Of a DNA stretch of 64,000 nt, positions 1 to 8,386 are shown piece after piece. A program made the translations under genes and the position numbers. How positions within the stretch are numbered: the stretch's first letter is position 1; every line of letters starts with the position of its first letter. Under the pieces are notes generated by a model that was not told the origin of the DNA, made no database searches, and worked only from the letters and a program-made list of their open reading frames with translations. This DNA comes from M30B19 sp041741535 (GTDB lineage Bacteria; Planctomycetota; Planctomycetia; Pirellulales; Pirellulaceae). The stretch is from contig JBGSJV010000066.1 in NCBI GenBank assembly GCA_041741535.1, positions 32,951-96,950 on the forward strand, written 5' to 3'.

Positions 1-1
1 T

Positions 2-2968
2 GATGCGACTTCGCAAAAGGGCGGCTTGGATTTATCTAGCAAGGATCGGGCGTTTCAAGGTGGCGAGCAAGGTCGCGTGTTGATGCCGGCCGATGTGGAC
101 CAGAGCGAACTGTACCAACGTGTCGTAGTGGACGACATGCCGCCTGATGAACCGTTGCCGGAAGGGGACAAAGAAGTCCTGAGGCGCTGGATCGAGCAAG
201 GTGCAACCTGGGGAGCAGATCCGATCGATCCCTTTCGCTACTCGAACAGCAATCGGGCCGGCTACGACTGGTGGGCTTGGCAACCGCTCAAGAAGCCCAT
301 CGTTCCAGCGCAGCAGGATTCCAACTGGGGGCATAACGAAATCGATGCCTTGGTTCTCGCGGGGTTGCAACAGGCGAAACTGCCGCCCAGTCCTACTGCC
401 TCCGGTCGAACGTTGCTACGACGTTTGTACTTGAACTTGATTGGTCTACCGCCGTTGCTCCGTCAGAGTACCAAAGTCAATTCGCAGGGCCGGCCTTACG
501 TGCATGAATCGCTGCTGGACTTGGAGTTGGATTTGGACGATTTCGCGGGGAACGAAACGACGTACAAGTTGGTGGTGGATCGTCTATTGGATTCGCCGCA
601 TTATGGGGAACGTTGGGCGCGGCATTGGTTGGATGTGGTGCGGTTTGGTGAATCTCAAGGGTTCGAGCGCAATCGCATCCGTGAAAATGCTTGGCGTTAT
701 CGTGACTGGGTGATTTCGGCGTTCAATCAAGACATGCCTTACGACGAATTTGTGCGGCAACAAATTGCGGGCGATGTGTTGTATCCCGGCGAGTTGGAAC
801 CGCTCTTGGCAACGGGCTTCTTGGTCGCGGGAACGTGGGATCAAGTTGGTCATAAGGAGGGTCGACCAGAGATGCAGAAAGTCGCGCGGCAAGATCACTT
901 GGAAGAATTGGTCGGTGCCGTGGGACAGACGTTTTTGGGACTGACGGTGAACTGTGCTCGATGTCACGATCACAAGTTTGATCCATTGCGGCAACGCGAC
1001 TACTATCAAATTGCGGCAACGTTGGCGGGTGTGCACCAAGAGGTTGATGAACGAAGTGGCATTCAAGTATCGGTTGAAGATGGGCCGCACCAGCGATGGC
1101 TCGTGGAACGCGAGCGTTTGCACCAAGAATTGTCGGCGTGCGAAACAGCGTTGCGCGAGCGCTATGTGCAGGGTGAATCGACCAGTGTTGCGGAGGGATT
1201 GGTCGCTTCTTACTTGAGCGAAGGCGCGGAAGCCAAGTCGTGGAATTCGTGGTTCAATCCGCAGGAGAGCGTGCAACTCTTGCCCCAACCCAATGGAGCC
1301 TGGGCCACGAACCAGCCTGCGTCTCCTTTGATTCGATCGTTATCGTCGGCCAACGAATTCACCGTTGAACTGTGGTTGACGTCCCATACGCTAACGCAAC
1401 AGGGACCGGCTCGGATAGTCACGATTTCCTTGGATACCGGGCAGCGAAACTTCACGCTGGGTCAACTCGACGATCGGTTTGATGTGCGGTTGCGAACGAC
1501 CAAGACGGATGGCAATGGCTTGCCGTCGACGAGCACGCCCCCCGGTTCGGTTACCTCGGACAAGACGCATGTCGTTGTCACGTTTCGTTCGGGCACGGTG
1601 CACGTGTATGTCAACGGACGTCTCGCCGCGGAACAATCGGTGGACGGTGATTTGTCGAATTGGAATGATTCGTTTCGCTTGGCGATTGGCAATGAAGTCT
1701 CCGGTGATCGAGCTTGGCAAGGAAACGTTCATTTGTTGGCAATCTATCAGCGGGCCTTGAGTGCCGAAGAAGTGGTCCAACAATTTACGACGGATTCGGC
1801 ATCCGTTCGCAACGCGGCACCGGTGTCGCAGTTATTGGGACAAGCGACGGACTTGGAACGAGCGACCTACGAGTCGCTGCAAGGGACGCTGCAACGTCAC
1901 TTGGCCGCCGAGCCTCCCAAGTCTTTTGTCGGTGTGGCTCATGTTCCGCAATTTCGAGAACCGGAGATCACGTATGTTTTGGCTCGCGGCAACCCGCGAA
2001 CGCCGGGCGAGGCGGTGGCTCCGGGGGGACTTGGGCTATTGGCGGCCTGTGGTCTGTCACCTGATTTTGCTTTGCCCAATGACGCCTCGGATGCCGCGCG
2101 CCGAGAACGATTGGCGGCCTGGATAAGTGAGGCGCAGAATCCTTTGTTGGCTCGGGTGATTGTAAATCGCGTATGGCACTATCACTTTGGACGTGGGATC
2201 GTCGATACACCCAGTGACTTTGGATATTCGGGTGGACGCCCCACTCACCCGGAGCTGTTGGATTTTTTGGCTGGGCGCTTGGTGGAACAAGGTTGGCGAC
2301 TCAAAGATCTTCAGCGTTTGATTGTGACGTCAGCGACTTGGCGGCAAACTTCCGCGCCGCCAAAACATGCGGCGTGGGAAATCGATGGTGACAATCAATG
2401 GCTGTGGCGGGCGAATCGACGGCGGCTGGATGCCGAATCGGTGCGTGATTCCGTGTTGGCCATCAGCGGTCAGTTGGATCGCCAATTGGGTGGCCCAAGT
2501 TTTCGCGATCTCGATGTATCGACGGACGGTCCCAACGTGTTTTTTCGCGACCCCAAGACGGAAATCGAACCGGCACTACGTCGCCGAGCCATCTATCGTC
2601 TATGGGCTCGGTCGGGCAGCCACCCTTTCTTGGATTCGCTCGATTGCGCCGATCCGTCGGTCAGTCAACCGCGACGAGCTGAAACCATCACACCTGTGCA
2701 ATCGTTGACGCTCTTGAACAATCCGTTGATGGAATTTGCGGCAGCGAAACTGATCGAGCGACTGACAGTGGAACATGAAGTACCGCGTGAATCGGATGCG
2801 AAAGCGTTGGAACCGGAAGTCTTGGTATCGCAGTTGTTCCAGAGCATTTTGGGTCGCGAACCCAACACCGAGGAACAAGCGGCGTGTGTGCGATTGGCCA
2901 CGACTCACGGCGCGGTGCATGTGGCAATTGTTCTGTTCAACACCAACGAGTTCATGTTCATCGAGTAA
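2..2968 (+). CDS. PSD1 / DUF1549-DUF1553 planctomycete cytochrome-type protein (5' partial)
   Basis: The frame is open from base 2, so the start lies left of the window; the first visible residues (DATSQKGGLDLSS) fit the end of a PSCyt1 haem-binding domain, whose CxxCH motif would be off the edge. Visible order: end of PSCyt1, DUF1549 (WARHWLDVVRFGES near nt 615-655), a second CxxCH (CARCHDHKFDP, nt 953-985), a LamG/concanavalin-like segment (about nt 1340-1780, ANEFTVELWL) and DUF1553 (NRVWHYHFGRGIVDTPSDFG, nt 2165-2225). This is the standard PSD1 architecture of planctomycetes, thought to act outside the cytoplasmic membrane in polysaccharide use; no enzymatic activity is established. It is followed after 9 bp by a DUF1501 gene, its usual partner. 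Family call is firm; function is not. Confidence 0.93.
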   Translation, partial: DATSQKGGLDLSSKDRAFQGGEQGRVLMPADVDQSELYQRVVVDDMPPDEPLPEGDKEVLRRWIEQGATWGADPIDPFRYSNSNRAGYDWWAWQPLKKPIVPAQQDSNWGHNEIDALVLAGLQQAKLPPSPTASGRTLLRRLYLNLIGLPPLLRQSTKVNSQGRPYVHESLLDLELDLDDFAGNETTYKLVVDRLLDSPHYGERWARHWLDVVRFGESQGFERNRIRENAWRYRDWVISAFNQDMPYDEFVRQQIAGDVLYPGELEPLLATGFLVAGTWDQVGHKEGRPEMQKVARQDHLEELVGAVGQTFLGLTVNCARCHDHKFDPLRQRDYYQIAATLAGVHQEVDERSGIQVSVEDGPHQRWLVERERLHQELSACETALRERYVQGESTSVAEGLVASYLSEGAEAKSWNSWFNPQESVQLLPQPNGAWATNQPASPLIRSLSSANEFTVELWLTSHTLTQQGPARIVTISLDTGQRNFTLGQLDDRFDVRLRTTKTDGNGLPSTSTPPGSVTSDKTHVVVTFRSGTVHVYVNGRLAAEQSVDGDLSNWNDSFRLAIGNEVSGDRAWQGNVHLLAIYQRALSAEEVVQQFTTDSASVRNAAPVSQLLGQATDLERATYESLQGTLQRHLAAEPPKSFVGVAHVPQFREPEITYVLARGNPRTPGEAVAPGGLGLLAACGLSPDFALPNDASDAARRERLAAWISEAQNPLLARVIVNRVWHYHFGRGIVDTPSDFGYSGGRPTHPELLDFLAGRLVEQGWRLKDLQRLIVTSATWRQTSAPPKHAAWEIDGDNQWLWRANRRRLDAESVRDSVLAISGQLDRQLGGPSFRDLDVSTDGPNVFFRDPKTEIEPALRRRAIYRLWARSGSHPFLDSLDCADPSVSQPRRAETITPVQSLTLLNNPLMEFAAAKLIERLTVEHEVPRESDAKALEPEVLVSQLFQSILGREPNTEEQAACVRLATTHGAVHVAIVLFNTNEFMFIE

Positions 2969-2977
2969 GGAATCGAA

Positions 2978-4441
2978 ATGGAAGCCAAATCCGATCGACG
3001 TGATTTCTTGAGCCAGGCTGCCGGAGGCGTGGCATGGATGGCGGCCATGGACTTGTTGCTGCGCGACCGCGCGCTGTTTGCTCAAGACCAACCTGCCAAT
3101 TCTTCCACGTCCGCGAGTGCGGGCAGCGACGGACTGCATCATCCGGCGCGTGCGAAACATGTCATTCACATTTTCTTGGGTGGTGGCTTGAGTCACTTGG
3201 ACAGTTTCGATTACAAACCGGAACTCGAAAAGTTTCATGACCGCGAGATGCCCGAATCGTTTGGAGAAGCTGCACCGTTTATGGGCAAGGCCGGTCGTTT
3301 GCATCGGCCGCATTTTGAGTTCAAGCAACGAGGGCAATCGGGACTGTGGGTCTCCGAGTTATTCCCATTTTTGGCCCAGCAAGCTGATGAACTTACCGTT
3401 GTTCGCTCGATGGTGGCTGAGACCGCGAACCATATCCCAGGGATCTTTCAGGCCCAAACGGGATTTCGCTTGATGGGGTTTCCAGCGATGGGCGCCTGGT
3501 TGTCTTATGGCTTGGGCAGTCTGTCGGAGAATCTGCCGAGCTTTGTGGTGTTGCCGGATGCGCGCGGCATTCCAGCGGATGCCGGCGGCTCGTTCAATTG
3601 GTCCAGCGGCTTTTTGCCGGCGCAGCACCAGGGGGTGCCCTTCAACACACGCGGCGGCGCGCCTATCTTGGATTTGCAGCCAGCCGGCCAATGGAGTGCG
3701 CAAGTCCAGGCCGATCGTTTGGCGGTGCTGCACGAGCTGAATCGCCAACATCTCGCCACACAAGAACACTCGGATGTTTTGGCGGCTCGGATTCAAAGTT
3801 ATGAGTTGGCCGCCAAGATGCAGGTGGAAGTTCCGGCCGCTATGGAAATCAACTCTGAGCCGGAACATGTGACGCGAGCCTATGGCATCGACCGCGACGA
3901 ATGCCGAGACATGGCTCGCAACTGCTTGGCCGCCCGGCGTTTGATCGAACGGGGGGTGCGCATGGTCCAGATCTGGAGCGGCGATGGTGTCTCTTGGGAC
4001 TCCCATGACGACATCTTGGGAGCCGGACACCGAGGGCACCTAGGCGAAGCTCGACGCATCGATCAACCCGTGGCGGCCTTGATCCAGGATCTGAAGCTGT
4101 TGGGGCTGTTGGAGTCAACGATCGTCATGATCACAACGGAGTTTGGTCGCACGCCGTACGCGCAAGCCGACGCCGGGAAATTGAGCCGTGGCCGCGACCA
4201 TCACCCAGAGGGCTTTGCGAATGTCTTGGTGGGCGGTGGATTTCGTAGCGGCTTGGCGTTTGGCGAAACCGACGAGATTGGCTACCACGCGGTCCAACAC
4301 CCGGTCACCACCTACGACATGCACGCGACGATTTTGCACCAATTGGGGATCAATCACGAGCGATTGACCTATTATCACAACGGCATTCAACGCCGTCTAA
4401 CCAACGTCCACGGCCACGTGGTTCATGGACTGTTGGAATAG
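2978..4441 (+). CDS. DUF1501 domain protein (sulfatase-fold, exported)
   Basis: 487 aa. The N-terminus has a Tat-type signal (DRRDFLSQAAGG) followed by a hydrophobic stretch, as is usual for DUF1501 proteins. The body has the family hallmarks HIFLGGGLSHLDSFDYKP, ANHIPGIFQAQTG and TEFGRTPYAQ...GRDHHP, which correspond to the alkaline-phosphatase/sulfatase-like fold. The start ATG is 9 bp after the PSD1 stop and the two genes are almost certainly cotranscribed. PSD1/DUF1501 pairs are abundant in planctomycetes; the substrate is unknown. No frameshift or missing segment is apparent. Confidence 0.94.
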   Translation: MEAKSDRRDFLSQAAGGVAWMAAMDLLLRDRALFAQDQPANSSTSASAGSDGLHHPARAKHVIHIFLGGGLSHLDSFDYKPELEKFHDREMPESFGEAAPFMGKAGRLHRPHFEFKQRGQSGLWVSELFPFLAQQADELTVVRSMVAETANHIPGIFQAQTGFRLMGFPAMGAWLSYGLGSLSENLPSFVVLPDARGIPADAGGSFNWSSGFLPAQHQGVPFNTRGGAPILDLQPAGQWSAQVQADRLAVLHELNRQHLATQEHSDVLAARIQSYELAAKMQVEVPAAMEINSEPEHVTRAYGIDRDECRDMARNCLAARRLIERGVRMVQIWSGDGVSWDSHDDILGAGHRGHLGEARRIDQPVAALIQDLKLLGLLESTIVMITTEFGRTPYAQADAGKLSRGRDHHPEGFANVLVGGGFRSGLAFGETDEIGYHAVQHPVTTYDMHATILHQLGINHERLTYYHNGIQRRLTNVHGHVVHGLLE

Positions 4442-4535
4442 GAAAGAGCCGAACCAACAAACCGTGAGTCGGCATTTTGTTAGTCGAATTGGCTCGCGAT
4501 TGGAGCAGTCGTATCTGCCAACTACGGTCGTTGAC

Positions 4536-4567
4536 AAAAAAAATGAGGCCGCAGTTGAAGCGGCCTC
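4536..4567 (-). terminator. Rho-independent terminator of the minus-strand membrane gene
   Basis: Read on the minus strand, GAGGCCGC and GCGGCCTC pair perfectly over 8 bp around a 7-nt loop and are followed by A then eight T. It lies about 50 bp beyond the stop of the 4616-4894 gene, so it probably ends that transcript; it may also help insulate the DUF1501 gene on the other strand. Confidence 0.85.
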
Positions 4568-4615
4568 CTACAATCCAACATGGCAAGTCAATCTGCCGTA
4601 CGCCGTACGCCGACC

Positions 4616-4894
4616 CTATTGGGCAAACATCGGGATTAGGGCCATCGACGCTATTTGGAGAATCACGCCGAGGATGATTGAAATGGTCCAAGCGATCATC
4701 ACGTTGCGGTGGCCCCATTTTTCGACATTAATCCAGCCCAAAATGAACCCAATAATACCGCAAATTGAAAGGATACCGGGTACGGTATCTCCTTTTTGGA
4801 AAGCAACCACAATGTTGTATACGAAACAACCGAAACTAACCAAACTAACCAGAACGATCACAACCATTAGAAGCAATGCCAAAATACCACCCAT
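4616..4894 (-). CDS. Small three-TM membrane protein, unknown function
   Basis: 92 aa, strongly hydrophobic. Predicted membrane segments are roughly residues 3-31 (GILALLLMVVIVLVSLVSFG), 40-56 (ILSICGIIGFILGWINV) and 65-88 (VMIAWTISIILGVILQIASM). I do not recognise a named family. A strong terminator sits just downstream. The DUF2752 gene ends only 23 bp upstream of its start, so the two are probably one transcript; DUF2752 genes are often next to small membrane proteins. Confidence 0.7.
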   Translation of the reverse strand: MGGILALLLMVVIVLVSLVSFGCFVYNIVVAFQKGDTVPGILSICGIIGFILGWINVEKWGHRNVMIAWTISIILGVILQIASMALIPMFAQ

Positions 4895-4917
4895 TTCGTT
4901 TCTCCGCTAAAGGAATC

Positions 4918-5313
4918 CTAGAACTCAAAACCGGCCAAGCCAAATACTCTAGCCGTCCAGTAGACCAACAACAATCCAACCACGACGTGCGGAATCTTCT
5001 TTCCGTCAGCCCACCGACAAGACCTGAGCACAACCGCCTGCGTCTTACGGCTACCAAACGAACGTCCGACCATCACGAGAATGCCGATTATGACAAAAGG
5101 CGAAAACCAGTGATAGACCAGTGCCTGCCGCCAATCGCCGCTCAAAAAACACATCGTCCCGCGAGTAAGTCCGCACAAAGGGCAAGGAACCGAAAACCAA
5201 GTGGCAATCAGGCATTCGAACTTTAGTCCAACAATCGCCAACAAAAGATATACCGCGACTCCGAACAATGTCGCAGTACATACCTGTCTCTTGGCGAGAA
5301 AACGGCTCAGCAT
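4918..5313 (-). CDS. DUF2752 membrane protein
   Basis: 131 aa. It carries the DUF2752 signature CPLCGLTRG (about residues 44-52) followed by the FLSGDWRQALVYH segment, and has an N-terminal membrane helix plus two more. These are the diagnostic parts of the family, which is found in many bacteria with no established biochemical role. Translation starts at ATG 5313. It is the first gene of a two-gene minus-strand unit ending at the terminator near 4536. Confidence 0.85.
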   Translation of the reverse strand: MLSRFLAKRQVCTATLFGVAVYLLLAIVGLKFECLIATWFSVPCPLCGLTRGTMCFLSGDWRQALVYHWFSPFVIIGILVMVGRSFGSRKTQAVVLRSCRWADGKKIPHVVVGLLLVYWTARVFGLAGFEF

Positions 5314-5429
5314 GAAATCCCTGGACTATTCCGTTACTCGATACGCGGCGAACTCTGTTCCTCGATTCTAATCCCTGTGGACGAGCCCAAAAAGGCCCAC
5401 AATGCGACAAGATGCTGCGTTTGGTACTT

Positions 5430-5603
5430 CCCACGGATGACAAAGCCGAACTGCGGATGAAGAGTCGGCGGGAACTTCCCTGACCGACATCCCTTGTCCA
5501 ACCGCCCTTGTCTTACTTCCTAGAACCAGCGTTATCAGTGTTCCTATCGAAACCGCCTGGCAACGAGCGTCTTCATCCGCAGTTCGGCATTGCTATCCGT
5601 GGG
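5430..5603. mobile_element. MITE-like element with 34-bp inverted repeats
   Basis: The 34-nt arms at 5430-5463 and 5570-5603 are inverted copies with 31 of 34 positions matching (outer CCCACGGAT, inner GCCGAACTGCGGATGAAGA). They enclose 106 bp with no open frame of note. The arms are too long and too far apart for a simple terminator. It could be a miniature transposable element or a scar of one; no target duplication is obvious. Confidence 0.5.
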
Positions 5604-5847
5604 CAGTCCGCCAGCCCGGCAAATGATCGTCTTTGGTTCCCACACGGGTAAGAAATGACTAATGAAAAATGGAAATCAAAAACGCTCTTAGCGATTGCGT
5701 GCACCCGGAAAGGTTGATACTTGCTGTTTGGTACATTTTGAATTTTTCAATCTCCAATAGTCCTTTGTCATTCAACCACCAGAGCCATCGAAACCCATTA
5801 GGGAGCTTTTGACGTTCGAAATCGGGAACTTATTTCGGGACAAGTCC
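5604..5847. other. Intergenic, nothing recognised
   Basis: No coding pattern or RNA signature is visible between the inverted-repeat element and the peptidase-like remnant. Confidence 0.5.
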
Positions 5848-5968
5848 TTAACCGCGCAACCCACGTATGGCCTCGGCCACGCCCAGGACGACGTCCGTCA
5901 TTCGTTCGTAGTCCAGCGTATCCGGCGTATCGGTCGCTTGGTAAACATGGCCAATTAGATCGTCTGTT
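5848..5968 (-). pseudogene. C-terminal remnant resembling an M28-type peptidase
   Basis: On the minus strand a frame ending at the TAA at 5848-5850 reads GHVYQATDTPDTLDYERM followed by TDVVLGVAEAIRGLRG. The TPDTLDYE pattern near the end recalls the C-terminus of M28-family aminopeptidases (His-containing 'DTPDTLDY'-type tail). Nothing resembling the catalytic domain is present upstream; the frame instead runs into the first unit of the 160-bp tandem repeat and hits a stop. So this is probably a gene tail left by rearrangement. Family assignment is from memory of the motif only. Confidence 0.4.
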
Positions 5969-6513
5969 GAACCCAATATCCACGTTCCAACTTCCGTTAA
6001 CTTCGCTTGCTTCGCTACCTTCTGTTGTCCATGGAACCCAGGTCAGCTACTTATCCGAACAGAAGCCAGCGAAGGTAACAAAGTGAAGACCAGCCTGCCG
6101 ATCAGCCTGGCCAATTAAATCATCTGTCGAACCCAAGATTCCCGTCCCCACCTTCCTTAAACTTCGCTTGCTTCGCTACCTTCTGTTGTACATGGAACCC
6201 AGATCAGCTACCTATCCGAACAGAAGGCAGCGAAGGTAGCAAAGAAGAGACCACCCGGCCGATCGACATGGCCAATTACATCATCTGTCGAACCCAAGAT
6301 TCCCGTCCCAACTTCCGTGAACTTCGCTTGCTTCGCTACCTTCTGTTGTACATGGAACCCAGGTCAGCTACCTATCCGAACAGAAGCCAGCGAAGGTAAC
6401 AAAGAACGAAGCGACGCGCTGATCAGCATCGCCAATTGGATGCTATCCCAACTCCAATATCCTCGCCCGTTCTTCTGTGATCTTTGCTGGCTTGGCTACC
6501 TTCTGTTGTAATC
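5943..6513. repeat. 160-bp imperfect tandem repeat, about 3.5 copies
   Basis: Units begin at about 5953, 6113, 6274 and 6434 (AATT followed by a stretch ending CGAACCCAAGATTCCCGTCC). Each unit contains CTTCGCTACCTTCTGTTG and, some 50 bp later, the near inverse CAGAAGGCAGCGAAGGTA, so each can fold into an imperfect hairpin. The first unit overlaps the peptidase-like remnant. Confidence 0.8.
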
Positions 6514-6558
6514 AAGACTGGGCCGTGAAACGCATTGAAAGATTGACCGTATAAAGTA

Positions 6559-7266
6559 CTACCGCAGCAGAATGTTGTTGACTTGCAACCAGTGTCGGGC
6601 GGGTTGAGTTTCGGTTTGGCGGTAGGCGCGGGAGAGGCCCACGGTGACCAAGGTTCGGGGTTGATCCACCATCTCCGAGGCCATGTCGTTGATCAAAGAC
6701 TCGTTGGGTGTGATTTGATCGTCCAAGTACATCCGGTAATCGGTCACCGGGACGTCGAACGCGCGCTCGCCTTCATGAAATCTCAGTCGCACGCGGCGGC
6801 GACCCTCTTTTTCGATGATCAACAACTGAGCACCCGCCGCCCAGTAGCACCCGAGCGAACGAATGCCTCGATGTTGCTCCACAGCCGCTGTCCCCCAACT
6901 CGCGCCCCAGGGAGTTCGCTCGTGATGCAACCACTCCAAGTCGTCGCCAAAAATATCACGCAGCGTGGGCTCGGCCAAGTCACTACAGGCCTGATGCAGC
7001 TCTCCTAGCGAACACTGTTGGACGACCACTAGTTGGTCGATTTCAAAGCTTCGGTCTTCGATCTCGGGCACGGCCCCGCAGAACTCGGACGCACCAAGCT
7101 CGACCACGACGCCCAACTGCAACGGTCCGCCGTGACGATCCAACAAGCGATTGGGCAGGCCATGCCCGGCAACGGGCCGAATGTGACGACCACGAACCAA
7201 ATCAAGGCCGGCCGTGCAGATCCAACCCGGTTGCATACGAGTCAAGTGGTTGATCAACAGTTGCAT
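6559..7266 (-). CDS. Dual OB-fold-type protein of the DUF488 cluster
   Basis: 235 aa from ATG 7266, chosen because a GGGGG purine run precedes it and because the longer frame to 7371 would overlap the upstream DUF488 gene heavily. The beginning (MQLLINHLTRMQPGWICTAG...GRHIRPV) and the two-part layout match my memory of the 'dual OB domain-containing protein' family, which often travels with DUF488 genes. No catalytic motif is visible. It is the last gene of a three-gene minus-strand operon. Function unknown; nucleic-acid binding would be an inference from the OB fold only. Confidence 0.7.
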   Translation of the reverse strand: MQLLINHLTRMQPGWICTAGLDLVRGRHIRPVAGHGLPNRLLDRHGGPLQLGVVVELGASEFCGAVPEIEDRSFEIDQLVVVQQCSLGELHQACSDLAEPTLRDIFGDDLEWLHHERTPWGASWGTAAVEQHRGIRSLGCYWAAGAQLLIIEKEGRRRVRLRFHEGERAFDVPVTDYRMYLDDQITPNESLINDMASEMVDQPRTLVTVGLSRAYRQTETQPARHWLQVNNILLR

Positions 7267-7282
7267 CAGGTGCCCCCAATTT

Positions 7283-7720
7283 TTACAAATGCACGCCTTT
7301 GACATCCGGCCAATGCTGTTGCAGGTACTCGACGACCAAGCGACGATGGCATTGGTCGGCGGTCGCTTCACTGCACAACAATACGGTTGGTTGTGAGAAA
7401 TCTTCTGGGTTAAGCTTGGTCTCGATTTGGCGTTCGCGCATCAACGCCATGAACTGCGCTTCGTAGACCGACCACTGCCCGCCGTTCTTCTTGTAGGCGT
7501 CCAGAATATCTTGCGTCGGCGCGAGCAAGGGTTCATGGCGATACGCCATGCCACAAATCGACTCCAGAAAGAACTTCAAGTCATCTTGCTTGGCAAAACC
7601 AGCCAACTGCGAACGATTGTTCAAGCGAATGTCCATCAATTGACGGAGCCCCGCTTGTTTCAGTCGCCCAAAAAATCGTTCGGCTGTGCTTTGTGTAAAA
7701 CCGATCGTAAAGATTTCCAC
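7283..7720 (-). CDS. DUF488 family protein (short paralogue)
   Basis: 145 aa. Starts MEIFTIGFTQSTAERFFGRL, with the DUF488 core IxTIGxT/S, a DIRLNNRSQLAGF segment, and the C-terminal CSEATADQCHRRLV that corresponds to the conserved CxE...CHR element. It overlaps the end of the other DUF488 gene by 61 bp, so translation is likely coupled. DUF488 proteins have no firmly established activity; the conserved Cys/His positions suggest an enzyme. The downstream dual-OB gene begins 16 bp after the stop. Confidence 0.88.
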   Translation of the reverse strand: MEIFTIGFTQSTAERFFGRLKQAGLRQLMDIRLNNRSQLAGFAKQDDLKFFLESICGMAYRHEPLLAPTQDILDAYKKNGGQWSVYEAQFMALMRERQIETKLNPEDFSQPTVLLCSEATADQCHRRLVVEYLQQHWPDVKGVHL

Positions 7721-8265
7721 GAGTCATTCTCCATTTCCGCGAATAGAACCGGCTGGTGCCGAGTGTCTTTGCTGTTGGCACACACGGTGCTTTCCGACTC
7801 CATGGTTCCGTCGCCACGAATATGGCGGATTTCTACACCACATTCCTCTAGCACCCGAGTCACCAGCAAGAATCGATGGCATATGCCGGGGTCTTCTTCG
7901 CTGCACATGATCGCCACGCGATAGTCTTGAATGCCCTTGAGCAACCGCTGGATGCCGTCCAGAAAGTTGGGGCTATCCGCGACACGATAGTACAATACAT
8001 GGCCTGCGGGATCGTAGAACTGTTCGCCGTTGGGTCGTCCACCCAACTGATCGCCCATGAACACGTACTTCAACCCCGCCGACACCACCGCCGATTGAAG
8101 TGCCTCACGATTGAAGTGCGACGTGTAGGCCGAATAAGGCTGCGAACGCACGTCGGCCAACACCTGAATGCCATGTTGTCGCAACAACGCCACAAACGCT
8201 TCCAACTCGTGGTTGGAATGCCCAATCGTGTACAACGTCAAGTTCGGCTTGATAGAATGGGACAT
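7660..8265 (-). CDS. DUF488 family protein (long paralogue)
   Basis: 201 aa. The family signature is clear: LYTIGHSNHELEAFVALL at the N-terminus, LADVRSQPYSAYTSHFN, and CSEEDPGICHRFLLV. It is the first gene of the DUF488-DUF488-dual-OB operon and diverges from recQ, with 121 bp between the starts. The two DUF488 copies are clearly different from each other, so this is not a recent duplication. Its role is unknown; the context next to a helicase is suggestive but not proof of a DNA-related function. Confidence 0.9.
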   Translation of the reverse strand: MSHSIKPNLTLYTIGHSNHELEAFVALLRQHGIQVLADVRSQPYSAYTSHFNREALQSAVVSAGLKYVFMGDQLGGRPNGEQFYDPAGHVLYYRVADSPNFLDGIQRLLKGIQDYRVAIMCSEEDPGICHRFLLVTRVLEECGVEIRHIRGDGTMESESTVCANSKDTRHQPVLFAEMENDSWKSLRSVLHKAQPNDFLGD

Positions 8266-8386
8266 GGAACGGTGAAGGATGAAGGATTGTGTAAATGGGA
8301 ATTGGTCTTGGCCACGGGCAATCGTGCGCCGATTCCGATTTTACAATCTGCCCGTCAGGCCGTCGATTAGAGAGGAACAGCAACCC

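Noticed and set aside
584..1288. 234-aa minus-strand frame inside the PSD1 gene
   Set aside because: Shadow of a well-supported gene; no family features.
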